Origin: Amoebophrya sp. A120
Lineage: Eukaryota > Sar > Dinophyceae > Syndiniales > Amoebophryaceae
DNA length: 64,000 nt
Direction of reading: 5' to 3'
Assembly (NCBI GenBank): GCA_905178155.1
Contig: CAJINV010000016.1
Span: forward strand, 62,001 to 126,000
The notes under the pieces were generated by a model. It did not search any database and had not been told where the DNA came from. It worked only from the letters and a program-made list of their open reading frames with translations. A program made the translations under genes and the position numbers. Below, piece after piece: positions 33,301 to 44,156 of this stretch (the first letter of the stretch is position 1; every line of letters begins with the position of its first letter).

Positions 33301-36300
33301 GGCAACCCAGTCGAGTTGATCACTCGGTTCTCCCTGGCCAACCGCTGCGTCCGCTCGTACTGCTGCAATAGATGTAGTATGAACTGCAAAAGTATCGTAC
33401 TCGTAGTACTGCAACACAAATTGGCTCAGCATGACATCAAACGGAATTTGTCATGCTGATTTAACTTGAAAACGAAATTTGTCTTGCATGACTGCAATTA
33501 CTACAAGTACGATACTTTTGCAGTTCATATGTAGTTCGCACTGCATCCCGACGCAGCGACCGTGTATGATCAGTTTCGTAATCGCGCCAGATTTCATCAA
33601 ATCATCCAACGTCTTCTTCAACAAAGCCAATCCCGTCGGGGAATGGACGTAGGGGAACTTTTGGCCGATGTCCCTGTGCGCCTCCAGCCAGTGCGTCCAC
33701 TCGACATCAGACTCTTTGTGCTCGTCGTACAGGGTTTCGAAATATTTCACAAACGCATTCAACACGTTCTCCTCCGTCGCTTTTTCGATTTTCCGCTTCT
33801 TCAGAGGCGGCTCCAGGTTCTCGTTGGACTTGGATTTGTTATCCTTCCCGTTTCTACTTGGGCTGGGAACGTTTTCGATAATCTCCACACTGTCGTCCGA
33901 ATCCTCGTCGTCGTTTTTCTTGTTCTGCAACATTAACTTCCCAATCTCCTGCTGGTTTTCGCCGTTCAAGTTTTGCAATTTCAAGGCTTCCTTCTTCCCC
34001 TTCCCGCCCATCGCCTCCAACACGTAGGAAAGATCCTTGACCGCTTTCGACTCGACCTGGACACCCACTAAAGACGAAACGTCTTCCCAGTCTATTTCGT
34101 CGGAAATTTGGCACCGGACTAATTTCATCTTCTGGACGCCACCTTTGTCCCCATAGCCACTTGTCGTGCCCCCGGAGAAGACGAATTTCAAAGGGTCGTC
34201 ACTGCTATTCTTATCGGCCAAAACCCCGGAAATCACCGACCAGCACTCGAGGAACGCGCCGTGGAGCATGTATGGAAGCGTCAGGATCGAAATTGACGAA
34301 GATGAAGTAGTTTGTAATGCATGAAATGCATGGCGCGAAATACGTGTGTTGCAAAGCAGGCAAGTGAGGCCGACTGTAAGCCTCTTTGGGGTTAGAGCTC
34401 GAGCTGCTAAAGTAGCACGAGAGAGTCAGTCTTCTTTGCCTAAACAGCATTACAAACTGGATTCAGGCACCACCAGCATTTGTCATGCGCCACATGGAAA
34501 CTGGGTGCGAATTGGAATCCATTTTATGCATGACAAATCATAAATTTATTCAACTTTGTCGACTTCGATCCTGACAGTTCCATAGCATGGAGATGTTCCG
34601 CAACCGCGCGCCTTCGGAACAAGCACCGTTGTTGCACTTCAACCCGCGTTGCAAGTGCGTACACTTAAAAAGTGCCTCCTCGTAGTGATTCATCCAGGCT
34701 TTCCGCACGTCTTCCTTCGTCATTTTGTGCGGCCCCCGGTTCGTGCCGAGGACGCGGCCCATCAAGCCTCTACTCCTCTGCTGCTCTCTTTGCAAATCTT
34801 CATCAGTCATGAACTGGATTTTGTACCAATTATTCCTTTCATTCAGCACGCCGTCTTATCAAATGTAAAAGTGTCTGGGTCTGGAAGAATGCAACCTGTC
34901 ATGCTAAATCTGAAGCGTGCAAAAATCTGTATTGCGTGATTGCCAAAAGTCGTCCAGTTTTGACCAAGTCGGGAGCGAGTTTCTCATGCAGAATAGGCAT
35001 GAGAGAGATCGCGCAAAACCTGTCATGCTAGGTCCTGCATTCCAGACCTCATGGGTCATGGAAAAGCTGCATGACAAATCGCGCACTCTTCCAGACCCAG
35101 ACATTTTTGCATTTGATACGTCTCTTCCAATTTGGATCTTCGAAAACGTGTTCCAACTCCCAACCGCTCCTCTATGACAATGCACAACTCCCCCTCCCCC
35201 TCATTTGTCATGCAAAATACCAAGTCCGCCCTTTTCTCTTTGGCACATCTTGCATGACAGATTTCGGAAGCCGAAACAAATTTGTCACGCAAAAGCTGCT
35301 TTTATGCCAGCACTTGTGTTGCTGTTTACGCCATTCAAATGAGGGGGAGGAGGAGTTGCGTACTTCTTTCATACCCTCTATGCGGCAGCCACAACTCGTA
35401 GCTCAACGTCCGCACGTTGAACCTCGCCAACGCCATCTCTATGGAAGCGTCAGGTTTGAAATCGTCAGAGTTGAAATAGTTTGTCATGCATAAAATGCAG
35501 CCCTCAAAGTGCCTGTCTTGCAGAGTAGGCAAGTGAGGCAGATTGTAAGCCTGTTCAGGGGTAGAAGCTGAGCTGCTAAAGTAGCATGACAAAAGGCGTC
35601 TTTCTTACCCAAACAGCATGACAGACTGGATTTCGTCTCTACCCAAATTTGTCGTGCGCCACTTGGAAACTGGGCTCCAACCGGCATCCGTTTTATGCAT
35701 CACAAACTATTTCAACTTTGACGATTTCAATCCTGACACTACCATAATCTCGCGCCGTTTTTTGTCCTGACACATCGTCGGCCGGAAGTACCTATGCTCT
35801 GCAAAAGTATCGTACTCGATCGTACTAATTGCAGTCATGCATTACAAATTTTTTTCCCAAGGTAGATCCGCATGACAAGTTTTTATTTCTCATGCTGAGG
35901 AAATTTGTAATGCATTTATAGTATAAATATACGAGTACGATACTTTTGCAATGCATAGTACCAAAACCCCTCGTTCGCGAAGTAGTTGTGCTTGCGGCGC
36001 AGACGGTTGAGCTTCTGTTGCCGGTTGAACAACTCCACTCTGTTCGTGATGTCCGTCGCGTTCTGCAATTTGTCCCGTTCGTAATCATCCGCGTCCTTTT
36101 TCAAGCGCTCCATCCTGGGTAGCATCTCCTTCTCGTATTTTTGCCACACTGTGTCCCAGGGAATACCCCGGTCCAACCGAATGTGGGTGATGTTGCACTT
36201 CGCGCCGTTGTAATTCCGGTCGGAGTAGAGTGACTTCGAGGATGTTGCGAAAGCCCGTTCTAAAGGTGCGCGGTTTAGTTGTACAATCTTCCCCTGGTTG

Positions 36301-39300
36301 TAGTTATCATTATCCTTGTCCACCTGCACAAGATGGTCATAGATTGCTTCGAACAACTTAAAAACCGAGTCCTGCATGTCCAAGTTCAGCATCAGCAGCC
36401 GGTTCAAGAATCGGTTCAGGTTGTTCGACTCTTCCAATTCTTCAGAGTGTAGGTGCGCCATGAGTTTGCTATCCCCCGTCGCGCTTCTGAACAAATCGCA
36501 CAACTCTAAATTCAAAAACGCGTCTTTCTTGAAATCTTCGTTGTAAAAATCCATCAAGTCGTAGATTTTCTCCTTCCGATATGACAGTAAGCAACTCCCC
36601 CTCCCCCTCCTTTGTCATGCAAAATCCCAAACGCAGTGGGTGCCTTAACGGTGCCTTGTGGCACGGTTTGCATGACAAATTCCGGAAGCTGAAACTACAG
36701 CACTACGCTAGGCAAAGGCACTTGTCATGCACTGGCTCCACGTGTGCTGGTGTTTGTATTGCCATTCGTGTCATGCAAATGAGGGGCAGGGGGAGTTGTG
36801 TACTCTCATATCCGATCGTCCGGCGGGTGTCCGCGGAGATCGTCCAACAAACAGGAGAGCGCTTTTTTCCCATACGCGTTGTTGATGTCAAAACCATCAA
36901 GACACTCATCCACGCCGCCCATGGTACTGTGTCTGTCCCCTTTCGTCACTGCCCCCATCAGCTTCATGCGGCGAGAAATCGAGGAAACGAACCGGATTTC
37001 CCCCTGCACCGGGGTGATGACAATTTGGAACCGCGGTTGGTGCACTTGATTCGAGCGGTGGATCCGGCCGAATTGCTGTATGAAAGCCTCAGAATGGAAA
37101 TCCTCAACGTGGAAATAATTTGTGATGCATGAAATGCGACACAAAAAAGACTGTATTGCATAGGATGCAATGGAAGCCGACTATTGTCGTGCAACGGGTT
37201 AAGAATTGGAGTGCTGATTCGCACGAGAGAAGTGCACCCCTTTGCCTAACTAGCATGACAGACACGTTTTGAGTGCCCGGGAAATTTGTCATGCGCTGAC
37301 TACAAATGGCGACTCAACTGGAGTCGTTTTTTTGCATTACAAACTATTTCCACTTTGAGGATTTCCAACCTGAGGCTTTCATATGCTGAATCGCCTTGTC
37401 CGCCCCCCAGGGTAATTCTATTGTAATCATCCGTCGTTTCCGGAATTGGAACACTTTCGGATCGGCATCCTGCGGGGGCCGCTTCTCGCAGTGAAGGGAA
37501 ATTCCGGTGGAACCCGCCTCGGTGATCAACGCGATTTTCTTGCGGCCGGACTGAAAGTGGTGCTGCTCCGCGATGTTCAATGCTGCGGACCCGGTAGCGG
37601 CGCGGTTGCAGGAATTGGCAGCCTGGATCACGGCTAGGTCGTTATTTGTATTTCCTAGGGGTAGTCCGGCCCGCTGGTTCATCAAATCCCGTTCTAATTC
37701 TTGGAGCAAGAAATTGTCGTCGTTATTGTTATTTCCTCTGCGATTATTATTTTGGCGGGATTTCGGCTGCGCCTTCGCTTTTTTCTTCGCACGAGACACT
37801 TTCGCGTTGTACTCCTCTTTGGTAAATTGGACAGACCCGAAAGCAGCTACGGGCTGCTGTAGTGGAGCGCCGCCAAAAACAGGAGCTCTACTACTGCTAC
37901 TTGCACCCGCTCCTGCGCCACTACTGCTACTGGATGAAGATGACGATCCTCCAGAACTTATAGCCAGCGCTGTGGAGGAACTCGACGCAGATGCCGACGA
38001 TGTCGAGCTCTGCCCAGCAACACCTCCGTACTTCTCCATATTCGCCGAGATCTGCGCCGCCCCGATTCCATTCAGCGGAACGACGAAATTGCTCTCCGCG
38101 GTTCGCTGCTCGTATTTGATCTGTAAAGTCCGCGTGTCGCGGACCATCCGTTTCGATCTTCCCGAAATCTCCGCGACCGCTTTGTGCCCGCCACACCGTT
38201 CTATCAAATAATCCAATGCGTTGGGCGGTAAATCATCTTGAAAGGATTTCAGCTTCTCCTCCAGTGCGTTCTTCTTCAGAAACGACTCGGGGCACTGCTC
38301 GGAGGTTTTGAAAAACTGATCCAAGGCGTGCTGCAAAGCGAGTAAAGGGCCAGAAAGGAGTTGTTCGGGCTCATTCGGGTCGTTGTTATTTCTGACTCCG
38401 ATCTCGTCCTCATCTCTGTTGTTCAAGTGCTCGACAATCCTGCTTTCCCCCGTGGACCAAAGACTCACTACCACCTGCTCGCTATATCCAACGAAAAAAC
38501 TGTTTCACTGTGGTGATTTTGCAAGATCTGCAACACAAGTTTGTCAGTTACGCATGACAAAGAAAACTTGGCATGCGTGCTTCCTAAGGGAAAACACAGC
38601 TAGAAATCCAATGTGTTGCATGTATAGCAAGACAAACACACTTGCGTTCCGTTCTATGCATCACAAGTTCACAGTGAAACAGTTTTTTCTTGCGATACGT
38701 TATTCTCCGGCTTTAACGCTTCTTGAATCAGTTCCACCGTCTTGTCGATCTTGAAACACACGAGCAGATGTTTGTAAAACCGCTGCTGAAACGACCAGAA
38801 TTCCCGCCACAAATCCCGTTTGGACTTCACCCGGCCTTCCAAAACGATTTCGTTTTTATTGCTTTTGCTTCCGGGTCCTTGTTTCGCCTTTGCTTTTGGT
38901 TTATTTTTCCTCCGCCTACTATTCTCGTTCACCAGCTCCTCCTCGTAATCACTGTCGAACATCCTCTCGTCGTTCAAATCTATCCTGATTGAAAACGTAC
39001 CCACACCAGAGTCAAGATGGGAAATCTGCTAGACAAATAAGCCAGCCTTGGTTGTCTGCCATGACAAGTTTGTCCTCGTAGTGTAGTCCTGTTTAGCTAG
39101 TTCAGACGCATCACAGATCTAGCATAGCATGCTGATTCTAGCATCACAAATTCCAAAGCACGAATAGAAAACGCTTCTCATAGGTCTCCGCATGAGAAAC
39201 TTTTTTGGCATGCAGAATTGCATGACAACTCTGGGGTGGGGACGTTTTTACTGCGGATAAAATCGTCAGCATCGTTATCTTCGTCCGAAGATAAAGACTT

Positions 39301-42300
39301 ATTGTTCTTCTTATCCCCACCTTTCGCTTGTTTCATCTGGGATTTGTACAACTGGCCCAATACCGGGTGGTCGATAAAATATGCGAATTCTTCCTTCATT
39401 TCCCTGACTAACCCGCAGCAATTATCGTACGTCCTCTGCATCTTTTCCGTTAACTCCATCGGGATCTGGGAGAACTCGCAGCCACAGTAGGACAGACTCC
39501 GGCAGCTCATGACCCCATACGCTTTCAAATTGATCGCGACCACCTCCATCGCGGTGACGCCGCCGGAGGAGATGGACTTGGAGAAGTCCTGGAACGTTTT
39601 GTAAACCTTCTCCGGGCCCCACAGCCCTAAACGACTCATGTAGCCCATGTTGTTCACTTCTGTCGCTGCTGTTGCGGACGCGTAGACGACTTTGGAATTC
39701 CTGCAATACAGCTCCTGCCAATCACAAACCGCTAGCCCGATCTTGGAACTCTGCGACTTATCAACCGTGCCGTCTTTTTTCGTCCTGATTTGCAGGTTTT
39801 TCGCCTTGTGCGCCTCGTCGAAGGCGAGAATGCCTAACGTTCGGTTTCCGTTGGGCTGGTTGTTGAGCTGTTGCTGTTTCAGTTGCCTTTCCTGGTCGCG
39901 TTTCTCTTGTTCTAACTCTTTTTTCGTTTTATTTTTTCCTTTAGAAGAAGTTGTCACTCCTGCTGTTGACAGGTTCGCCGTATCCAGCAATAATTCCTGC
40001 AGTGCCGCATCCTCCCTCGCCGCGTCCCGACTTCTCGGCGACAGGTGCGCCCACTGTCGTTCCTGTTCTTCCTTCTGTTTCTTATTCCTCGCGATCTTCT
40101 CCGCCCGGTAGTTCGAACCAGATCCGCTGGATAATTCCTCCAAATGTCGCTTTCGCTTGTTGGAATTGAAAGCGTTGTTGCTCATCTCCACGCTCGCTAG
40201 AGCTTCCGCAAAGGCGTTCTTCATGTATCCGCCGTCCCCCATGTCTTCGTCCACAACTTTCCTCTCGGAATGCAACCGCGCCTCCCCGTGCGTGAACCAC
40301 TGCATATCAACTGTAAAAATGTCTGGATCTGGAAAAATTCATGTTTGTCATGCTTGTCTGGCATGACTCTTAAATCTGTCATGCACGTTACCCAAGAGCT
40401 CCGCTTTTCTGTGATGCAGAAGCGCAGTTTGTCATGCAGAATAGGTAACACGTAGGAGCTCAGAAACTTGTCATGCTGAGCCAGCATTCGTAGCCTCATC
40501 ATGAGACGCCACCCAGCATCACAAGTTTCCAGACCCAGACATTTTTACATTTGATACTGCAGCACCGGCATCAGTTCGTTTTTCACGTCCCGGGCGAGCT
40601 TGTTGTAGTATCCACTGCAAAAATATCGTACTCGTAGTAATTGTAATTGCAATCATGCATTACAAATTTCTTTCTCAAGGCAAATCAGCATTACAAATTT
40701 GATTTGTAATGCTGGGCTAATTTGTCATGCATTTCTACGAGTACGATGCTTTTGCAATGCATATGTAGGTGAAAAAAACAATCCCCTCGATCCCGTCGAA
40801 GTTCAATTCCTCGAGAAATTTGATCCTCTTCCCGTCCCGCAGATCGTCTCTTGCCTTCTTGTCCGTCCCCAGCTTCGACCGGAGCTTCGCGGGCAAATTG
40901 GATATCATGGGGTTGTTTTGCTGGATATGCATTGCAAAAGTATCGTGCTAAGTATAAATTGCATGACAAGTTTTCTCAAGCAGAAAACTTAAATTTCTCA
41001 TGCAGATTCAGGTAAGAGTGCAGATTTCTTGTCATGCATGGCTGCAATCTATACGAGTGCGATAGTACTTTTGCACAGGATACTGCAGTCGATCGATGAA
41101 GTCGGAGACAGACATGACGGGTATGTGTGTGGCGGATAAGTCCCGGAGGTCGCGGCGGGCGTCCTCTAGCAGTTGCGCGGTGGCGGAAACCCAGATGTGT
41201 CTGATAGTTATTTCCGTTTCTTGATGTGTGAGTTTGTTATGTTGCGACACCAGAAAGAATGAACAGCCAAAGGTCCTCTTGTCACGCGGATAATGCAAGC
41301 AACAGCAAAAAGTAAAAATACTTCACCAAAGAAATTCATAGTACCTCCTAATCCCCAGATTCCAGTTGTGAATGATGAGCGCGCTAATGACCCGCCCCTT
41401 TCCGCATCCGGTCCCGTCCCCCAATAAATATGCGTTCATCCGTGCACACCCCGCCGCGGTTTTGTTCGCGGCCCTCCTATCGTCTAATCGCATCGCAGCG
41501 TAGGTGATCGTTTCGAGTTGCTGGGAGGATAGTGCTCCCTTTTCGAACAATTGGTAGGGTATCCGCAGTTCGAAACTCGGCTTTACGCGTGGGAGATATC
41601 AAATGTAAAAATGTCTGGGTCTGGAAGAATGCAGATTTTTGTCATGCTGTTTTTGCATGACACAGAATGTCTGTCATGGAAGCCCTAGCGTCACAGATTT
41701 CGAGAAGCTTCCGCATTGCTTAATCCGCATGACAAATTCCCCATTTTGGTGACAGGAAGTGGGCGCCTTTTGCTGCCTATGCATGAGAGATTTGTCTGTG
41801 TTGTGAAATGCGCATCACAAGTTCGCACTCTTCGAGACCCAGACTTAGTTGCAGTTCATAGGAGATCCACGTTCGCGATAGAAAGTGGCTCGGAAACGGG
41901 GGATGGGTGGGGGAGCGCTTTTAGTTGGAGTTTACGGCTGTACTGGACAAACTGCATGGAGGAGTTCTTCCCGACCTGAAACTGCTCCGCGGGGTTGATG
42001 GTTGTGATGGAACCACCTTTATTCTGTTGGTCTTTCCAGCTGTTCTTGTTCTCCGGATCATCCTCCTCAGCAGGTAAATCGTCCTCATTCATCCCAGGAA
42101 AATGCGGGCTGGAAGCACCAGCACCTGCACCTCCAAGCTGCTCCTGAATGCTCGCGTCAATGCTGGATGTCCTTTGTCTCTTGTTTGATGCTGTTCCCGC
42201 GACCGCAAGAAGACCATCTCCTGCGCTACTTGATGTTCCCTTCTTGTTCTGACTGTCCTCCTGCAACATCAGGTCATCATTGTTTTCAACCGAGTCCTTC

Positions 42301-43130
42301 CGCTTCCCTCCGTGCTTCAATGCTTCTTTCACGTCAAACGGGTTGCGATCCTCCTTCAAATTTTTCGCCCGCATCGCTTCCAAAAAGTGCCGGATGTTCA
42401 AATTCGCGACGCGCCCTGGCAACCCAGGGTAGACCCAATTTGACCCGGGTTTCTGCGGGAGGGTGGGGAGATGCTGGATTTTCAGAAATTCAAACGTATC
42501 GTCGACGTCTTCGAAATTCAGCATGATAGGTTCTGCTTTTTTGTCGTTTTCTGGTTGCGTTGTGTTCGTCGTTGCGAGCGTGGTGGAAGTGGTCGACGAC
42601 GACGCCTTCAGCCTCGCAATCAAATTCGCCGTGCTGCTTGGATCTGCTTCGGTTTTAGCGAGGGTTCGTCTGATCACTTTGTTGAAATCTTGCACGAAGG
42701 TTGGCAGATTCTTGTCCTTCTGCGGAGTCCGAGTACGAGTAGTTCCACCTGGGCTTTTTCTGTCTTGTTCGAAGATTTCGCTGTCAACTTCCATGGCGTC
42801 TGGATCACGATCTGCATCCTCATCTTCGTCCTGTTCCTCCGCCGCCCCAAAAACGGACAGCTCCTTCGTCTGTGGGTCTAAAGTCAACGCCAAGTTGTTC
42901 TCGAGCATGGCCGTTCGAAATCTGGATCGGAGAGTCGACAAAGCGGTTGCGACGACCTTGTTCACCTCGGCGAGGGCTTGTTGGCTCAGGTTATTTGTGG
43001 GAGCAGCATTTGAGCTGCTGGAAGATGAGCTGCTGGCTGCACCACCGCCGGCATGTTGCTTCTCTTCCCGTTTCCGCAAAAGCTCGACGCTGAGCTCCAG
43101 CGCAGCTAGGAGCACGTCGTGGACCGGCAT
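24386..43130 (-). CDS. sno: Giant Strawberry-notch helicase with ASCH domain and FG/Gln-rich half
   Basis: About 13.4 kb of coding sequence in some 20 exons gives roughly 4,450 residues. An Asn/Ser-rich N-terminus leads into the SNO SF2-type ATPase: Walker A LGDGTGCGKGR (about residue 470), DEAH box GILAFDEAHKAKNL (about 780), VVYASATAATE, then QVVVSLWSTGESR, IALITEAGSTGISL and QFGRIHRSNQ (about 1430), and the SNO C-terminal region (RFLNRLLMLNLDMQ). An ASCH (PUA-like, RNA-binding) domain with LDLIKKGKKTVEGR lies near 2380-2500. The second half is Ser/Ala/Gln-rich, with FG dipeptides like FG-nucleoporins, and an unknown helical segment near the end. SNO proteins are nuclear regulators of transcription and RNA. 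Introns are 17 introner-like elements, two canonical ones (41201-41344, 26032-26208) and one 1.2-kb GC-rich insertion. If that insertion is not spliced, the gene would be two, split at about 31.6 kb. Confidence 0.85.
24568..24837. mobile_element. Introner-like element A7
   Basis: Family A, TSD GACC. Removal joins KRVGKLAG to SREASKVATG in the last exon pair of the SNO gene. Confidence 0.9.
24893..25044. mobile_element. Introner-like element B7
   Basis: Family B, TSD TTGCTT. Removal joins DIGFIEA to NWLRDVMKKR. A 55-nt exon separates it from A7. Confidence 0.9.
30383..31671. repeat. 49-bp direct repeats flanking a 1,191-bp insertion in the SNO gene
   Basis: Copies 30383-30431 and 31623-31671 match at 47 of 49 bases and both encode KNQVEQTGED on the minus strand. 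The interior is GC-richer than the flanking exons and carries internal motif repeats (GCAGCACGCAG near 30670 and 31113). Joining copy to copy continues the frame from EDQFGHQ into APAPPAPGTYEPPPP. Read through, the upstream exon would stop about 35 nt into the insertion, near 31587. Confidence 0.85.
32687..32836. mobile_element. Introner-like element B8
   Basis: Family B, TSD CCGTGT. Removal joins KDLTIGNT to DSQSNVLQYD just before the ASCH domain. Confidence 0.9.
33378..33528. mobile_element. Introner-like element B9
   Basis: Family B, TSD ATGTAG. Removal joins VGMQCELH to LLQQYERTQR. Confidence 0.9.
34271..34583. mobile_element. Introner-like element C3
   Basis: Family C, TSD AGCATG. Removal joins RLRNISML to HGAFLECWSVI, a conserved stretch of the SNO C-terminal region. 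Confidence 0.9.
34857..35119. mobile_element. Introner-like element A8
   Basis: Family A, TSD GTCT. Removal joins KIQIGRD to GVLNERNNWYK. Confidence 0.9.
35176..35384. mobile_element. Introner-like element E1
   Basis: Family E ends (CACAACTCCCCCTCCCCCTC and its complement) with a seven-base TSD CCTCTAT. Removal joins ELWLPHRG to AVGSWNTFSK. Confidence 0.9.
35440..35746. mobile_element. Introner-like element C4
   Basis: Family C, TSD ATCTC. Removal joins MCQDKKRRE to MALARFNVRTL. Confidence 0.9.
35793..35957. mobile_element. Introner-like element B10
   Basis: Family B, TSD GTACC. Removal joins NEGFWY to FRPTMCQDKK, leaving a 46-nt microexon before C4. Confidence 0.9.
36581..36810. mobile_element. 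Introner-like element E2
   Basis: Family E, TSD TCCGAT. Removal joins RGHPPDD to RKEKIYDLMDF in the SNO helicase region. Confidence 0.9.
37079..37383. mobile_element. Introner-like element C5
   Basis: Family C with diverged but mutually matching TIRs, TSD TGCTG. It sits inside helicase motif VI; removal restores AIQQFGRIHRSNQ. Confidence 0.92.
38486..38702. mobile_element. Introner-like element G, single copy
   Basis: The ends AAAAAACTGTTTCACTGTG and CACAGTGAAACAGTTTTTT form a long TIR found only here. Removal joins EALKPENN to YSEQVVVSLWS, a conserved SNO motif. Confidence 0.85.
38986..39257. mobile_element. Introner-like element F2
   Basis: Family F ends (AACGTACCCACACCAGAGTC against ACTCTGGGGTGGGGACGTTT). 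The target duplication is short (ATC) or ambiguous. Removal joins DADDFIR to IDLNDERMFDS. Confidence 0.85.
40304..40556. mobile_element. Introner-like element A9
   Basis: Family A, TSD CTGC. Removal joins NELMPVLQ to WFTHGEARLH. Confidence 0.9.
40609..40763. mobile_element. Introner-like element B11
   Basis: Family B, TSD TGTAG. Removal joins EGIVFFTY to NKLARDVKNE; a 52-nt exon separates it from A9. Confidence 0.9.
40925..41082. mobile_element. Introner-like element B12
   Basis: Family B, flanked by CTGG and CTGC. Removal joins SDFIDRLQ to QNNPMISNLP. Confidence 0.85.
41598..41860. mobile_element. Introner-like element A10
   Basis: Family A, TSD GGAGAT. Removal joins LSIANVDL to PRVKPSFELRIPYQL just before Walker A of the SNO helicase. 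Confidence 0.9.
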
Positions 43131-44156
43131 AGTGTGTATTTCTGTTTTGGCAAGAAGGCCTGGGTGGTGACACTAGCCGGCGTACGGATAATCAAAAGAA
43201 GTTACGTGAGTGTCATTGTCAACATGGTCGCTGTCCTCGTCTGCTGGTGCCTACTGCCTAAAAAAATTGTTTGGTTTCTTCTATAACGGCGACAATCTAT
43301 CCCAAAAACATACGACGAGAATCTGTAGCGGCTGCGGCTTAAGTACATCAAGATCAACACACAAACCTGTTTCTGACAAGACAATCGAAACAGAGTCGGA
43401 ACGTTCGTTCTGTGAGACATAGCGGTTGACAGAATTGAGGAGCCGTCAGCCGCACTTTTAACATGAAACGCATAGGGAATTCATCACAATCATCTTCATG
43501 ATCAATACATAGAATGATTAGCAGCACATCTACTTCTTTCCTTCGAGTGGCGAATTTGATAGGTACATCCGTTTGCGTTTGCAACATTTGTACGTTTCTG
43601 ATTTGAATTTTGAAGCGAAATTTGACGACAACCGGGATCGAAATCGATATCGACGACACTTGTTACATTTCAGCATTTAGTTCCTCTTCCTCCGACGTTC
43701 ACAAGAGCGCCAACATCTCCGAGCATTCTTGTTCTTCCACATCAACTACTCCGACAAAGATTTTACTCGATGATTTGAAAAAAGCCACTTCGATCGACAA
43801 CAAATATACACAAAAAAACGTGCGAAGAACTGGATTTTATCTGGCTCGCGGCACTAGCAGAGCCTTCAGCTTCACGTTGCAAGCGAACCACACCAGGACA
43901 CAAATTCTCGGACCAAAAAACATTGAAGATCTGCTCGTCCTCCCACCCTGCGTTGACAGCACAAAACACGGCGTCATCCAAAAGAACCTCGCACCTTTCA
44001 TTTGAAGGGTTTTGTAGTGTGCAAGCGCAAGGCACCTCCACCACGGTCACCATTATCATTGAATGGGCGGCTTCAAGAACCATGTGAGATACGAGCACAT
44101 CAAATTGACACGTTGCTCGTCGTCCACAACTATGGTTTTTTTCAGTGAAAGAACTC
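43131..44156. other. Intergenic stretch, no supported gene
   Basis: This separates the end of the kinase-fusion gene from the SNO start. A plus-strand frame of 131 codons (43610-44005) is Ser/Thr-rich, without recognisable domain, and opposes the direction of all genes; I do not call it. No element or RNA gene is seen. Confidence 0.5.

Noticed and set aside
34271-41860. Regularly spaced repeats as a CRISPR-like array
   Set aside because: The repeats are inverted pairs bounding elements of several families within a eukaryotic gene, not short direct repeats with unique spacers.
43610-44005. 131-codon plus-strand open frame
   Set aside because: Ser/Thr-rich without domain, against the direction of all genes, with no supporting splice or element evidence.
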